Assembly (NCBI GenBank): GCA_946122785.1
Contig: CAMGYJ010000011.1
Span: 23,561,007-23,625,006, forward strand
Length of the DNA: 64,000 nucleotides
Direction: 5' to 3'
Origin: Linum tenue
Lineage: Eukaryota; Streptophyta; Magnoliopsida; Malpighiales; Linaceae
Position numbers and translations under genes: made by a program. The notes below the pieces were generated by a model. The model was not told the DNA's origin. It did no database searches and worked only from the letters and a program-made list of their open reading frames with translations. Position 1 is the stretch's first letter. Each line of letters begins with the position of its first letter. Below are positions 33,269 through 43,417 of this stretch, piece by piece.

Positions 33269-34297
33269 CCCCTCCTCCCTTGTGATGCTGTCACTTTCTT
33301 CCATTTGACCTCTCTCTAGACTTTTGCTCTGACTTCTCTCTAGCTTCCGCTCTGACCTCTGTCCTCTTTCCTGTCAGTTCTTCACTTCCGACACAACGCT
33401 TTCGTCCAGAATGTCTTCTCCACAACAAGACAAGACCTCCGGCGCAGGCGCCTCGGGCGATGGTGGTGAAACAAGGCGCCCAGTTCAACGTGGTAAGTGG
33501 TCCTTTTCCCTTCGTCGATTTCGTTGAGTTCATTCTAGTCACCTAGGATAGGGGCGTCACTTACCCCTTGTCAACGTTGCGTCTGGGTCGTTTGTTGGTT
33601 TAGAGCGGGCGTCTGCTTCCTCATCAGCTGGGCCGTCAAGTTCTTCGGCGCCTGGCTTTTTGCCCGCCGACGGGTCCTACAAGATCACCTCGTGGGAGAA
33701 GTGTTTCCCACCCGATCATCTGCCCACCGAGACGTCTCACTTATCGTTCGAGGTGGCCGGGCCAAAGCACACGTCAACAGTCACTTTGGACCGGGTTCAT
33801 GAATTGGTGACCAGTCTCCAGCTAGGGCTGGGAAACGGTGCGGTCTGGTCCAGACCAGACCATATATACGGTCTACGGTCCAGACCGAGAGGCTAAAGTA
33901 TAGACCACAGACCAGACCACAGACTATACGGTCTGGTCCAGACCACGCCTGTGCGGTCTGGTTCGGTCTGGTCTGGTCTAGATAGACCACACTCAACGAA
34001 AAATGAATAATTTGTTTAGTCAACCACACAAAAAATTGAACCAATAACCAAGAAAAATAATTGTTATTTGCCTTAAAACATTAATCCTAACATGCATGAA
34101 TAATTTTGATACTCTAAATCTTAGTACATAACAAAGATACAAAGTAAAAGCATCCCAGCTTGCACCATAATGTCATAAACATTAACATAATGTCATATGG
34201 AGACACGATTATCTCTACTCTGTGGTTAAATGTGGTTGTGAATGAAGGAGGGAAGAGATTCACAAAATTAAGGTTGAGACTTGGGTGTCGTTGTGGG

Positions 34298-35174
34298 TAG
34301 GGCTGGAAGTTTGGTACCGGTATTTGGGATATACCGAATACCGTACCGAATTTGTCTATATTTGGTATTAACGAATATACGTATTATTTTTTGGGATTGG
34401 GATTGGGATTGAATTTCAATTGTTATTCGGTATTAGGAATTACGGGATTGGGATCGGGATATACCGAAATACCGATCAATACCGAAATATAAGCTAGTTT
34501 GTATTTTATCCTCTCAACTAGACTCTCTCATTTACTACTAAATGACCCTCAACCACCAAAAGTGTCATTTAATTATACACAGATCATTCCATCATTATTA
34601 ATAGTCGTCTCTCAACCTCTAATTCGTCAAATTAAAGATTATCAATAACAAGAACTTGAGATGTCTCCTCTCCTCCACTCTCCATAATAATATCCTAATT
34701 CAAAACTCTTTGCTTAGTCTTTTTCCCGTAAATTAAACAATAAAATCTAATTTATATATTTAATCATTTAATTATACACAGATCATTCCATCATTATTAA
34801 TAGTCGTCTCTCAACCTCTAATTCGTCAAATTAAAGATTATCAATAACAAGAACTTGAGATGTCTCCTCTCCTCCACTCTCCATAATAATATCCTAATTC
34901 AAAACTCTTTGCTTAGTCTTTTTCCCGTAAATTAAACAATAAAATCTAATTTATATATTTAATTATTAATTGCAAAGGTAATTAATTTCGTATTTGATAA
35001 TACCGATTGGGATACCGAGGTACCGATTGGGATACCGAAATATTTAAGGATTGGGATTGGGATACCGAAATTATTTAGGGATTGAGATTGGGATTAACTT
35101 TAGGGTGTAATTCGGTATTCGGGATTTCGGTATTTGGTATTGGGATACCGATACCGTACCGATTTCCACCCCTA
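34298..35174. mobile_element. Second-level nested hAT element
   Basis: The exact 8-bp TSD GTTGTGGG is at 34290-34297 and 35175-35182. Ends TAGGGCTGGAAGTTTGGTAC and CCGATTTCCACCCCTA are inverted. Subterminal GGTATTCGG, GGGATTGGGAT and TACCGA phrases recur. No coding. Confidence 0.9.
34566..34963. repeat. 199-bp tandem duplication
   Basis: The unit starting CATTTAATTATACACAGATC occurs at 34566 and again at 34765, essentially identical by eye. It lies in the core of the inner hAT element. Confidence 0.9.
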
Positions 35175-37502
35175 GTTGTGGGAGTTTGGAGAGTGGTCGA
35201 ATGGGTTGTTAACACGTATTGACAAGTCAGTTGGGTCTACGGTCTGGTCCGGTAAACCGCGGTCTAGACCAGACCAGACCAAGAGATCAAATCATAAAAT
35301 AATACAGACCATGGACCAGACCAGACCATACTTCACGGTCTACGGTCCGGACCAAACTGTGCGGTACGGTTTGGACCACGGTTTTTCTAACGGTCTGGTC
35401 TATTTTCCCAGCCCTATCTCCAGCTTCCATCGCCTCTGTCCCGGGTAGGCGTCTGTGGCCCGAAGTGGATCGGGATTTATCAGGAATACTTCCGCTTCGG
35501 GCTACAATTTCCCTTAGACTCGATTATGGAGGGGATCCTGACGACCTGCGCCTGCCCCCTCGGGCGCCTATCTCCCTCGGTCATCACGGTTGTCCTACTG
35601 TTCAAGTTGAGATGCCGAGAGCACAACGTGGAGCCCACCTTCAACTTGTTCAGATATTTCTTCAAGATGGTGCCTCTCGACAACTGTTTGTCCCTCCAGA
35701 AACGCAAGAAGAAAAGCTGTCCCTATCATTTTGTGAAGAAATGTCCCAAGTTGAACCGAAGCTGGTTCAACGGGTTTTTCTTCGTGAAGGCCTATCGAGA
35801 CTCCTTCTTTGTGAGTGGAGGCGCCTTTGTGAGGAAATGGGAGTTGGGTCAGGTCGAAGATTTTAATAAACCGGTGGTTTTGACGGCGTCTGAGAAGGCC
35901 GGCGCCCCCTTAATTTGCGAAGGGGAGCCCGTTGACTTACGCCCCGCAGATAACCGTCCGCCTATTATTCAGGCTTACTATAACGATGGTGTGTAGGCGT
36001 CTAGGCATTCTGTTTCCTCTTATTCCATTGTTTGTGTTATGGCCTAACCCTTTCTCGTCATGCGCAGGGGCGGATTACTCGAGTATCGCCAAGCTGATGA
36101 AGAGTCGGCTAGCGACTATGGCGGCGGAGGCGGCCGCGGCTGCGGCTTCATCACAAGAGGCGCCTGCTCATCAAGAGGCGCCCACCCAACAAGAGGCGCC
36201 TGCCACCCAATCACGGGCGCCAACGGCTGGCCCCAAGAAAAGGAAGAAGAGGGCGGTGAAGGGTGGCACCGCTCGGGCGCACACGGCGAGCGTGGCGTCG
36301 TCCGCATCGGAGGAAGACGAGGGGGCGCCTAACTTCGACCCCGCGGAGAAGGAGGTCAACTCCGCGGAAGAAGAAGAAGAAGAAGAGGAGCCTTTGCTCC
36401 GAAAGGGGAAGAGGGCGGGTTCCCCCTTAGCCTCGGCCAGCAAGAGGGCCGACAGGGGAAAGGAGAAGGTGGGGGAGGAGGACGCCTGCGACGAAGTGGA
36501 AGTGGAGGAGGAGGCGGTGGAGGGCGCCCGTCTTCACCTAAATGAAGAGGGGCGCTATGTTGGTCCCGATGGGCGTCCACCCATCTTCCGGCCACGGCGT
36601 GCCGAGGTGGGACGGGTCAACATGAACTGCTCCCCCTTGGTCGCCGTTGACCGAGGGTGCGCCATGGGCTTGGCGATCGCGGCCGCCAAGTCATGGCAGG
36701 TGCCGTCTGAGGTGAACGGGGATCACCTCTTTGCTGAGTTGGCCCAAGTGGGCGCCAAGGTATGCACTTTCTTACTTGCTGAACTTTTTTACTTCCTTAC
36801 TTTCAGAAGTTAGGGGAATGGTTTGGTATTTTGCACGACTTGCTGAACTTTTTCTAATGGTTGCAGATCCTTCTTTTCGCTGAAAAAGGCGCCCGACGCC
36901 TCAATGAGACTAAACGAGAGGCGAACGAGGCTTCCTCTTCGGCTTCTCAGCTGAAGTTGGACTTGGAGAACGCAACTGCACGCCGTGAGCAGTTTGCGAA
37001 AGAGTGCGAGGACGCCCAGATGACGGCGACCATGGAGCTGTCGCGTCTGCAGGGCGCCCTGGACGAGGAGCGCAGGAAGGTGGCCGACCTGCAAGCTGAG
37101 AAGGAGGCGTTGGCGCAGGAAGCCGGTGCCCAGGCCAGTGAGATTGACATCCTCAAGGATGAGAAGAAGAGGCTGCACGACGCCCACAAGGAGAGCGAGA
37201 AATCCTTGAAGAGGGCCCGAAAAGAAATTTCCGGATTGCGGCAATCTTTGGACAACTTGATGGAGTCAGAGACTGGGAAGTCCATGTGCGCCAATGCCAT
37301 CCTGACCGGCATTGAAATCCTGCGAGTGAAGTTGCAGAAGGACCACCCCGACCTTACTTGGGATCTCTCGGAGATGGCTGAGTATGTGATTGGCGGGATG
37401 GAGACGCCTCGCGGGACAAGTGGGGCGCCCGAGCCATCTGCTCCTTCCTCTCCTTCTCCAAAGGCGCCTAGTGCTGGGGACGCGAATTCGGGCGCTGCCT
37501 AG

Positions 37503-37972
37503 ATTAGTTTTCCTTGGGTTTTAACTTTCCTTGTTGTAGTGACTTTCCTATTTTTTTGTGCTTTTATAATATGAGAATTTATGTTTCCTTGCCAATCGCC
37601 TTCACTTACACTTTAACTTTCCTTTCATTGCCAATTTGTGTTTTTGGGCGCGAAATGGGGCGCGTTTCTTGTGAGGGCGCAATGTTAGGGCGCTTTTGCA
37701 ATTGGTGGGCGCGGAACATGGCGCTTTACTATACGTAGTGTTGCCGGGCGCTATTTTGGGGCGCTTTGTTATGTTTCCTTAACGGACAACTTTGTAGATA
37801 GTAATTAATCCGCTTCTGAAAAATGATGGCGCAAAATTTGGGCGCTTTACATGGACCGGGCGCTAATGGGGCACTTTACAAAATTACGGGCGCGTATAGG
37901 GCGCTTTTGGAAACTCTACTATAATTACCTAACCAAAACAAGTCCTCCCCAAGAACACCCTGCCCGTTGCCT
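37503..37972. other. Intergenic spacer with repeated GGGCGC motifs
   Basis: Lies between the convergent ends of the antisense gene and integrase. GGGCGC or GGGCGCTTT-like words recur many times (37646-37906). No frame. Confidence 0.7.
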
Positions 37973-39391
37973 CTACTCGCGAGAAGGCGCCTGGCCTTGG
38001 GCGCCTGTATCCATGGTTGCCTCATACCTTCGTAGGTTTTGAGCATTCCAAGTTCTCTTCACTCCCTTGCCTGACATGTGCTCCAGCTTGAAAGTACTCG
38101 GGCCAACGACTTCCCGAACACGATATGGCCCTTTCCATTTGGGTGCCAATTTTCCCTCCACGGCACTGGGGCGAAAGTCTCTTTTTAGTACCAAGGTGCC
38201 TTCCGTAATGTTGTGTGCCCGCATCTTTTTGTTGTAGTACCTCGCAACCTGACCTTTCATTGCCTCCAATCGTAAAGCCGCCACTTCTCGACGCTCATCC
38301 AATACATCCAATTCATCGACACGCGCTTGGGCGCCCATCGACTCATCCCGGTGGGTCATCCTGAAGGTCGGGACTCGCATCTCTACAGGCAAAACCGCTT
38401 CACTTCCGTACGTCAGAGCAAAGGGTGTCTCGCCCGTAGCCACTTTAAATGTAGTCCTATGCGCCCACAACACGCTTGGCAATTCCTCAACCCATTTGCC
38501 TTTGGCCTCCGTTAACCTGGTGTGCAACCCATGTAGAATACTTTTGTTGGCCGCCTCCGCCTGCCCATTGGCTTGCGGGTAGGCTACGGAAGAGAACCTC
38601 AAGACCACTCCATTGTCATCACAAAACTCGATAAACTTTTTGCAATCAAACTGTTTCCCATGGTCAGTGATGATGGACTCCGGGAGTCCGAACCTTGTGA
38701 AAATGTTCTTCCTTGTGAACTTCCGTACCTGTGACTCGGTGATCGATGCTAGGGGCTCCGCTTCGATCCATTTGATGAAGTAATCAACCGCCACAATCAA
38801 ATACTTGAACTGCCCGGGAGCTTTGGGGAAGGGGCCCAAAAGATCCATGCCCCACTGTGCAAAGGGCCATGCGCCCACGTTCCCTTGCATAGGCGCCGCT
38901 GGAATGTGCACATCATTGGCGTGAATTTGGCATTGGTGACAGGCTGCTACGTGCTTTTTTGCGTCTGCCCGTATCGTTGGCCAATAATATCCCTGTCGGA
39001 GAATGACCTTCTCGAGACTCCGGGCGCCTGCGTGCATGCCGCACGTCCCTTGATGCACCTCTTTGATTGCCTCTAACCCTTCGCTCTCAGTAAGACACCT
39101 CAGATAGGCGCCCGAATGGGACCTCTTGTACAACACCCCCTCGACTATGGCACATCGTGCTGCTTTTCGTCGTAGGCGCCATGCTTCTTTCGGGTCATCA
39201 GGCACCTTTCCTTGGGTGAGAAAGAGCCATATTGGAGCCATCCATCCTTCCCTTTCTCCTGCTGTGATAGAAGCCATCATCATTTCCTCGTGTGGCACCT
39301 CCTTTGTCACAATCACCGTTCGATTCTCTTCAAAATCCCGTTGCCAACTTTGACAAGGCATCTGCATGGGCATTCTCCTCTCTTGGAACAT
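37973..39391 (-). CDS. Tat integrase region of pol
   Basis: Read from 39391 down to 37973. The zinc-binding HHCC part includes EVHQGTCGMHAGARSLEKV, then HVAACHQC. The catalytic core has GMDLLGPFPKAPGQF (first Asp), SIITDHGKQFD (second Asp) and YPQANGQAEAANKSI (Glu). A C-terminal basic domain (FKLEHMSGKGVKRTW) follows. Integrase joins element cDNA to the genome. The frame differs from the RT frame upstream. The two overlap near 39330-39391, where the peptide switches from SKLATGF to ..RDFEENRTVIVTKE, indicating a small indel rather than a designed overlap. Confidence 0.88.
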   Translation of the reverse strand: MFQERRMPMQMPCQSWQRDFEENRTVIVTKEVPHEEMMMASITAGEREGWMAPIWLFLTQGKVPDDPKEAWRLRRKAARCAIVEGVLYKRSHSGAYLRCLTESEGLEAIKEVHQGTCGMHAGARSLEKVILRQGYYWPTIRADAKKHVAACHQCQIHANDVHIPAAPMQGNVGAWPFAQWGMDLLGPFPKAPGQFKYLIVAVDYFIKWIEAEPLASITESQVRKFTRKNIFTRFGLPESIITDHGKQFDCKKFIEFCDDNGVVLRFSSVAYPQANGQAEAANKSILHGLHTRLTEAKGKWVEELPSVLWAHRTTFKVATGETPFALTYGSEAVLPVEMRVPTFRMTHRDESMGAQARVDELDVLDERREVAALRLEAMKGQVARYYNKKMRAHNITEGTLVLKRDFRPSAVEGKLAPKWKGPYRVREVVGPSTFKLEHMSGKGVKRTWNAQNLRRYEATMDTGAQGQAPSRE

Positions 39392-41768
39392 GTGTGAATG
39401 TTACGCCTCGGAACCAAGCGCACTTTTTTCGTATGGCCTCAACATAAGCTCCTAATGTTTCCTCCTTCACCTCATACACCTCGTTCAGTTGATTAACCAC
39501 CAACGCCGAATCGGTTTTGATACTCACTTTTTGGGCGCCCAGCTCTCTCGCGATGTGAAGTCCCGCAAGTACGGCCTCATACTCAGCAGCATTGTTTGTC
39601 TTTAAGGTCGCAAATCGTAACGCCACTTCGTGTAGGGCGCCCAGTGGGCTGATGAGTACCACCCCGGCCCCTGCGCCTACCCTACTTGCAGCTCCGTCAA
39701 CATGCACTTGCCAACATTCTTCCCCGCTTGCTCCCCCATAAATCACCCCTTCAGCCACGAAATCTACTAACGCCTGTGCCTTGATGGCGGGCCGGGGCGC
39801 ATAAGTTATGTCAAACTCGCTGAGTTGCACGGCCCATTTTACCAGGCGCCCAGACACATCCATTGATCCTAGTACTGTCTTGAGAGGAAGATTTGTGAGT
39901 ACCACAATGCGATGAGCCTGGAAGTAAGGTCGGAGTTTGTTGGCTGCCATTACGACCGCCAAAGCCGCCTTTTCTATAGGCGCATAGCGCGTCTCATGAC
40001 CCACCATGGTTCGGCTCACGTAATACACTGGCTTCTCCTCGTTCTTCAGGGGGTCCTTGGATATGAGGACTGCACTCACGGCAATTACAGAAACGGCTAT
40101 GTATAGGTACAACACTTCCTTGGCCTTGGGCGCCGTCATCACCGTGGGCGCTGTAAGCAATCTCTTCAACTCTTCAAAAGCTTCATCACATTCGCTGGTC
40201 CACTTGAACTTGGAGGCTTTTTTCAATATCTTGAAGAAAGGGGCGCCTCGGTCAGAGGCTCTTGGGATGAAGCGCCCGAGCGCCGCCAATCTCCCCGTCA
40301 GGACTTGCACCTCCTTAGGCGTTCGGGGGTGACCCAGATTCATGATCGCCTCAACTTGCTTAGGATTAGCTTCGATTCCCCGTCTTGTTATCATGAATCC
40401 CAAGAATTTTCCCGCTTCGGCCAAGAACACACACTTCTTGGGATTAAGTCGCAACCGGAAGTGCCGCATTGTTTCGAAGGTTTCTCGTAAGTCCATGATG
40501 TGGTCCTGGCGCCTCTTGCTCTTCACAATCAAATCATCTACATATGCCTCCACGTTCCTTCCTATTTGCTTGCGGAAAATCTGATTCACCATACGTTGAT
40601 ATGTTGCCCCGGCATTCTTCAAGCCAAACGCCATCACTCTGTAGCAGAAGTTCCCAAAGGGTGTCATGAACGTCGTCTTGGCCACATCCTCCTTGGCCAT
40701 AGGGATTTGATGGTAGCCCGAGAACATGTCAAGGAAACTAAGTGCTTCGTGATAGGCGGTGGCATCTACAAGCAGGTCAATGCGTGGCATGGGGTATGCA
40801 TCTGTGGGGCACGCTCGGTTAAGGTTGGTGAAGTCCACGCACATCCTCCAATCGCCAGACGGTTTTGGGACGAACACCACGTTAGACAGCCATGTGATGT
40901 ATCTCGCTTCTTCCACAAATCCCGCTTCGAGCAATCTATCAACCTCTCGGCGGAGCGCCTCCTCCTTTTCTTGAGACAAGTTTCTGCGCTTCTGTTGCAC
41001 GGGCTTTTTCCCTACTTCCACCGCAAGCTTGTGCACTGCCACGTCCGGAGAAACGCCGGGCATATCTTGGGCGTCCCACGCGAATAACTCCCCAAACTCC
41101 CTCAGTAGTTCGATCAGAGGCGCCTTCATTACTTCAGGGGCCTGTGCCGAAATTCGCACTTGTCTCTCCGGGCGTCTTTCGTCCAAGGCTACTACAAGCT
41201 CGTCGTCCAAGGCTTCCGCCCTAGGCGCCTCCTCAGGGCGGATGTCGATAGTGTTGACCCTATGTTTGAGAACGCGGCTCCTTGGGTCTTCTTCTCGGGC
41301 GTATCGTGGAACATTTCTTCCCCTGGAAATGCCAATGCCCTGGGGTGCTACAAACTTCAGCGTCTGGTGACAAGTGGACGCCACGCCATTGAATTGTGCT
41401 AATAGCGGACGACCAAGTATCACATTGTAGGGCGATGGGCAGTCCACAATCCCAAACTCTACCGCATGCGTCACACAATGTGTCTCATCTCCAAGGGTCA
41501 CTGGTAGACGTACGCTCCCGATGACCTGGGCTGGCGCACCGGAAAACCCAATCAAAACCGAACTCGAAGGACGTACCAATTCAGGCGCCAGTTGCATGCG
41601 CTCAAACGTGCTCTTGAAGAGGACATCCATAGAGCTGCCAGTGTCAACTAACATCCTTTTCACTTTACATCCTGCTATCATGTATCTCCAAAGCTTCCTC
41701 TGATGGGATCTGGCACGCCTCGTCCGGCTCTTGGTTGAAGTTGATTTGCACTGCTTCCCTTGCTTCAA
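39330..41768 (-). CDS. Tat protease, RT and dual RNase H
   Basis: Protease is near the start (KRMLVDTGSSMDVLF, catalytic Asp in DTGSS). The RT core follows: SNVVFVPKPSGDWRMCVDFT, YHQIPMAKEDVAKTTF, then the catalytic YVDDLIVKSK. The first RNase H domain follows a connection and includes EKPVYYVSRTM. A second, archaeal-type RNase H follows (HVDGAASRVGAGAGVV, then NNAAEYEAVLAGL and ADALSKLATG). Presence of both is the diagnostic Tat feature. The first ~25 codons of the open frame are probably out-of-frame readthrough of the gag tail. The protein's true N-terminus lies upstream in another frame (41665-41880). Confidence 0.9.
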   Translation of the reverse strand: MKQGKQCKSTSTKSRTRRARSHQRKLWRYMIAGCKVKRMLVDTGSSMDVLFKSTFERMQLAPELVRPSSSVLIGFSGAPAQVIGSVRLPVTLGDETHCVTHAVEFGIVDCPSPYNVILGRPLLAQFNGVASTCHQTLKFVAPQGIGISRGRNVPRYAREEDPRSRVLKHRVNTIDIRPEEAPRAEALDDELVVALDERRPERQVRISAQAPEVMKAPLIELLREFGELFAWDAQDMPGVSPDVAVHKLAVEVGKKPVQQKRRNLSQEKEEALRREVDRLLEAGFVEEARYITWLSNVVFVPKPSGDWRMCVDFTNLNRACPTDAYPMPRIDLLVDATAYHEALSFLDMFSGYHQIPMAKEDVAKTTFMTPFGNFCYRVMAFGLKNAGATYQRMVNQIFRKQIGRNVEAYVDDLIVKSKRRQDHIMDLRETFETMRHFRLRLNPKKCVFLAEAGKFLGFMITRRGIEANPKQVEAIMNLGHPRTPKEVQVLTGRLAALGRFIPRASDRGAPFFKILKKASKFKWTSECDEAFEELKRLLTAPTVMTAPKAKEVLYLYIAVSVIAVSAVLISKDPLKNEEKPVYYVSRTMVGHETRYAPIEKAALAVVMAANKLRPYFQAHRIVVLTNLPLKTVLGSMDVSGRLVKWAVQLSEFDITYAPRPAIKAQALVDFVAEGVIYGGASGEECWQVHVDGAASRVGAGAGVVLISPLGALHEVALRFATLKTNNAAEYEAVLAGLHIARELGAQKVSIKTDSALVVNQLNEVYEVKEETLGAYVEAIRKKCAWFRGVTFTHVPREENAHADALSKLATGF

Positions 41769-41880
41769 TTGATGCGGATCTCAGGCGCCTAGACCTTTCC
41801 AATTTCTCCCTCAGGTCTACAGTGCCGGTTATGGATTCGACTGTGAGCCTGATGCGACTCGGCTTTCCCTCTTGGTCCAC
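41665..41880 (-). CDS. Gag-protease linker segment (frame 2)
   Basis: Continues gag after the G tract at 41888-41906 and leads towards protease: SRIRLTVESITGTVDLREKL to EEALEIHDSRM. With its neighbours it shows two frame breaks between gag and protease. Confidence 0.6.
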   Translation of the reverse strand: MDQEGKPSRIRLTVESITGTVDLREKLERSRRLRSASIEAREAVQINFNQEPDEACQIPSEEALEIHDSRM

Positions 41881-43388
41881 TTCAAACGGGGGGGGGGGGG
41901 GGGGGGCGGTATCATCGGCTCCTGTGGGGTCCTTGGCCTTTCAGGCGCCTCATGGGTCCTCGGGGCTTCATGCATCTTTGAGTTCCTCGTGACTTCCGGC
42001 GCCTGCCCCGTCACGTACGTCCGGTGAGTCCTGTCCTCTGCCCTCCTAACAAAGTCATTGAGCATGCCCTTGTCGGCTAAAGCCTGCAATTCGGCCTTAA
42101 GCTGGTAGCAGTCGGCCGTGTAGTGCCCCTTGTCGCGATGAAAGTCACAATACCTATCAAGGTTCTTCTCGTTTGGTTGGCCGCGCATGGGCCCCGGCCA
42201 CCGTATGTGGTAGCCCCTATCCTTCACGTACTGTAGTACGTTTTTTAGCGTATCATTATATTCCGTAAAATTGGCTGAGCTTCTCGGCATGGGGCGAGGC
42301 GCCTCGGGTCTTCTTTGCGGACCAAAATTCCCAGATGGTACCCGGGGCGCCTGCCTTGCCTCCAATTCGTCTCCCCTCAGGCGCCTCTTTTCGGCTCTCC
42401 TCGCCGCCAACGTCTCCTCCAACATGATTACCTTCTGCACCCTTCGGTCAAGGTCTTCTGTGGACACCACATCCCGCTTAGAAAGGACTCGGCAGAGTTC
42501 TTCGCTCGAGGTACAAGCGTCTAAGCAAACCCCCAGTACCGCTGGTTGGACATCCTTGACCGCCATGGCTACAGAGATCCACCGGTCGTAAAATTCTCTA
42601 AGCGCCTCCCCTTCCCGCTGCTTTACCTTGAACAATGCGCCTATGGTTAGTGTCCGACGCTTCCTACTTGCGAATTTGGACAAAAATAACTCCGCAAACT
42701 GCTCAAAACATTCTATGCGCCCCTCTTTGATTTGATGGTACCAATCCAATACTACGCCTGCAAACATGGATGGGAACACCTTGTATAACGTGGCGTCTGA
42801 GCTGTTGTAAAGTTGCATCTTCGTTAAGTAGCTGTTCAAATGATCTTCTGGGTCCGCCACCCCGTCGTAACTGGGTAACGGGGGAATTGTGGTTCCCGCC
42901 GGTTCCACTAGGATGCCTCGCGCCAATGGTTGCCGGACTCCGAACCGCTTGGCGATTCTTCTAGGCGCCCACAAGTCTTCTGGCTCCGCCTGGGTATGCT
43001 CAGCGGGCATTTTCCAGGCGCGTGAACGCCTTGGTACGTCATGTCCTTGATCAGCTTGGTATGGGTGCCCGTGTTGCAAAGATTCCGAATCCTCCCCCAT
43101 TCTTTCTCGCTTCCTGGCTCCTGGGCTATGCATCATCACGTCCTCACTTCGCTCCCCATCCAACTCCCTTCTGAGCGCCGCGATGGCCCGATCTTGGTCG
43201 GCTATAATTCGAAATAGCTCTCTCTTCGTCAAAGATTCCCCTTCATCCGCCGATAGGCGCCCAGGGCTCGCCTCCCCTTCCGCCTCCATGTTCAACTCCC
43301 GGCTCGGTTGCTGCTCGCCTTCCTCATGACTCGAGTTGTTCAACCTCGAAACGTCTTCCCCGTCGTTCGCAACGTTCAAGTTTTCCAT
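41829..43388 (-). CDS. Tat gag (capsid-nucleocapsid)
   Basis: 519 codons from the ATG at 43386-43388, 30 bases inside the 5' LTR boundary. The N-terminal third is charged and probably disordered. The retrotransposon gag domain includes VADPEDHLNSYLTKMQLYN, VFPSMFAGVVLDWYHQI and KQREGEALREFYDRW. A Cys/His cluster typical of Tat gag follows (YCDFHRDKGHYTADCYQLK). It forms the particle that packages element RNA. The tail (IPPPPPPPRL) is encoded by the 19-base G tract and runs out of frame there. Confidence 0.9.
   Translation of the reverse strand: MENLNVANDGEDVSRLNNSSHEEGEQQPSRELNMEAEGEASPGRLSADEGESLTKRELFRIIADQDRAIAALRRELDGERSEDVMMHSPGARKRERMGEDSESLQHGHPYQADQGHDVPRRSRAWKMPAEHTQAEPEDLWAPRRIAKRFGVRQPLARGILVEPAGTTIPPLPSYDGVADPEDHLNSYLTKMQLYNSSDATLYKVFPSMFAGVVLDWYHQIKEGRIECFEQFAELFLSKFASRKRRTLTIGALFKVKQREGEALREFYDRWISVAMAVKDVQPAVLGVCLDACTSSEELCRVLSKRDVVSTEDLDRRVQKVIMLEETLAARRAEKRRLRGDELEARQAPRVPSGNFGPQRRPEAPRPMPRSSANFTEYNDTLKNVLQYVKDRGYHIRWPGPMRGQPNEKNLDRYCDFHRDKGHYTADCYQLKAELQALADKGMLNDFVRRAEDRTHRTYVTGQAPEVTRNSKMHEAPRTHEAPERPRTPQEPMIPPPPPPPRLKWTKRESRVASGSQSNP
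41888..41906. repeat. Poly-G tract in gag tail
   Basis: 19 consecutive G (C on the coding strand, encoding prolines). The gag frame is lost here. Confidence 0.9.
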
Positions 43389-43399
43389 TCTCCTTTCAC

Positions 43400-43417
43400 C
43401 CTACCTGGCGCGCCAAT
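43400..43417 (-). other. Primer-binding site of Tat element
   Basis: Minus strand reads ATTGGCGCGCCAGGTAGG next to the LTR. Its complement ends GCGCGCCA(AT), consistent with a tRNA 3' CCA. The tRNA species is not assigned. Confidence 0.65.

Larger units (their letters stand above)
33823..35416. mobile_element. hAT element inside the antisense gene
   Basis: The exact 8-bp TSD TCTCCAGC is at 33815-33822 and 35417-35424. The ends are inverted: TAGGGCTGGGAAACGG and TATTTTCCCAGCCCTA. The subterminal regions are packed with GGTCTGGTCC/GGACCAGACC motifs in both orientations. No transposase. It contains another hAT element at 34298-35174. Confidence 0.92.
33411..37502 (+). pseudogene. Antisense extra gene of Tat element (Transposase_28 type)
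   Basis: My exon model: 33411-33492, 33604-33822 joined to 35425-35988 once the hAT element is set aside, 36068-36759 and 36867-37502. It totals 2193 nt (730 aa) with frame kept at every junction (GT-AG introns). Exon 2 holds the conserved core: IYQEYFRFGLQFPLD, then HNVEPTFNLFRYFFKM and FNGFFFVKAYRDSFFVSGG. This matches the style of the family called 'putative gypsy type transposon' (Pfam Transposase_28). Exon 3 is Ala/Glu-rich with low-complexity acidic and basic runs. Exon 4 is a long predicted coiled coil (LDLENATARREQFAKECEDA onward). The function of the family is unknown. In this copy the hAT insertion breaks exon 2, so I call it a pseudogene; everything else is intact. Confidence 0.8.

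Noticed and set aside
35465..35866. 133-codon plus frame in the Tat antisense gene
   Set aside because: Shadow frame; the neighbouring frame carries the conserved core and joins across introns.
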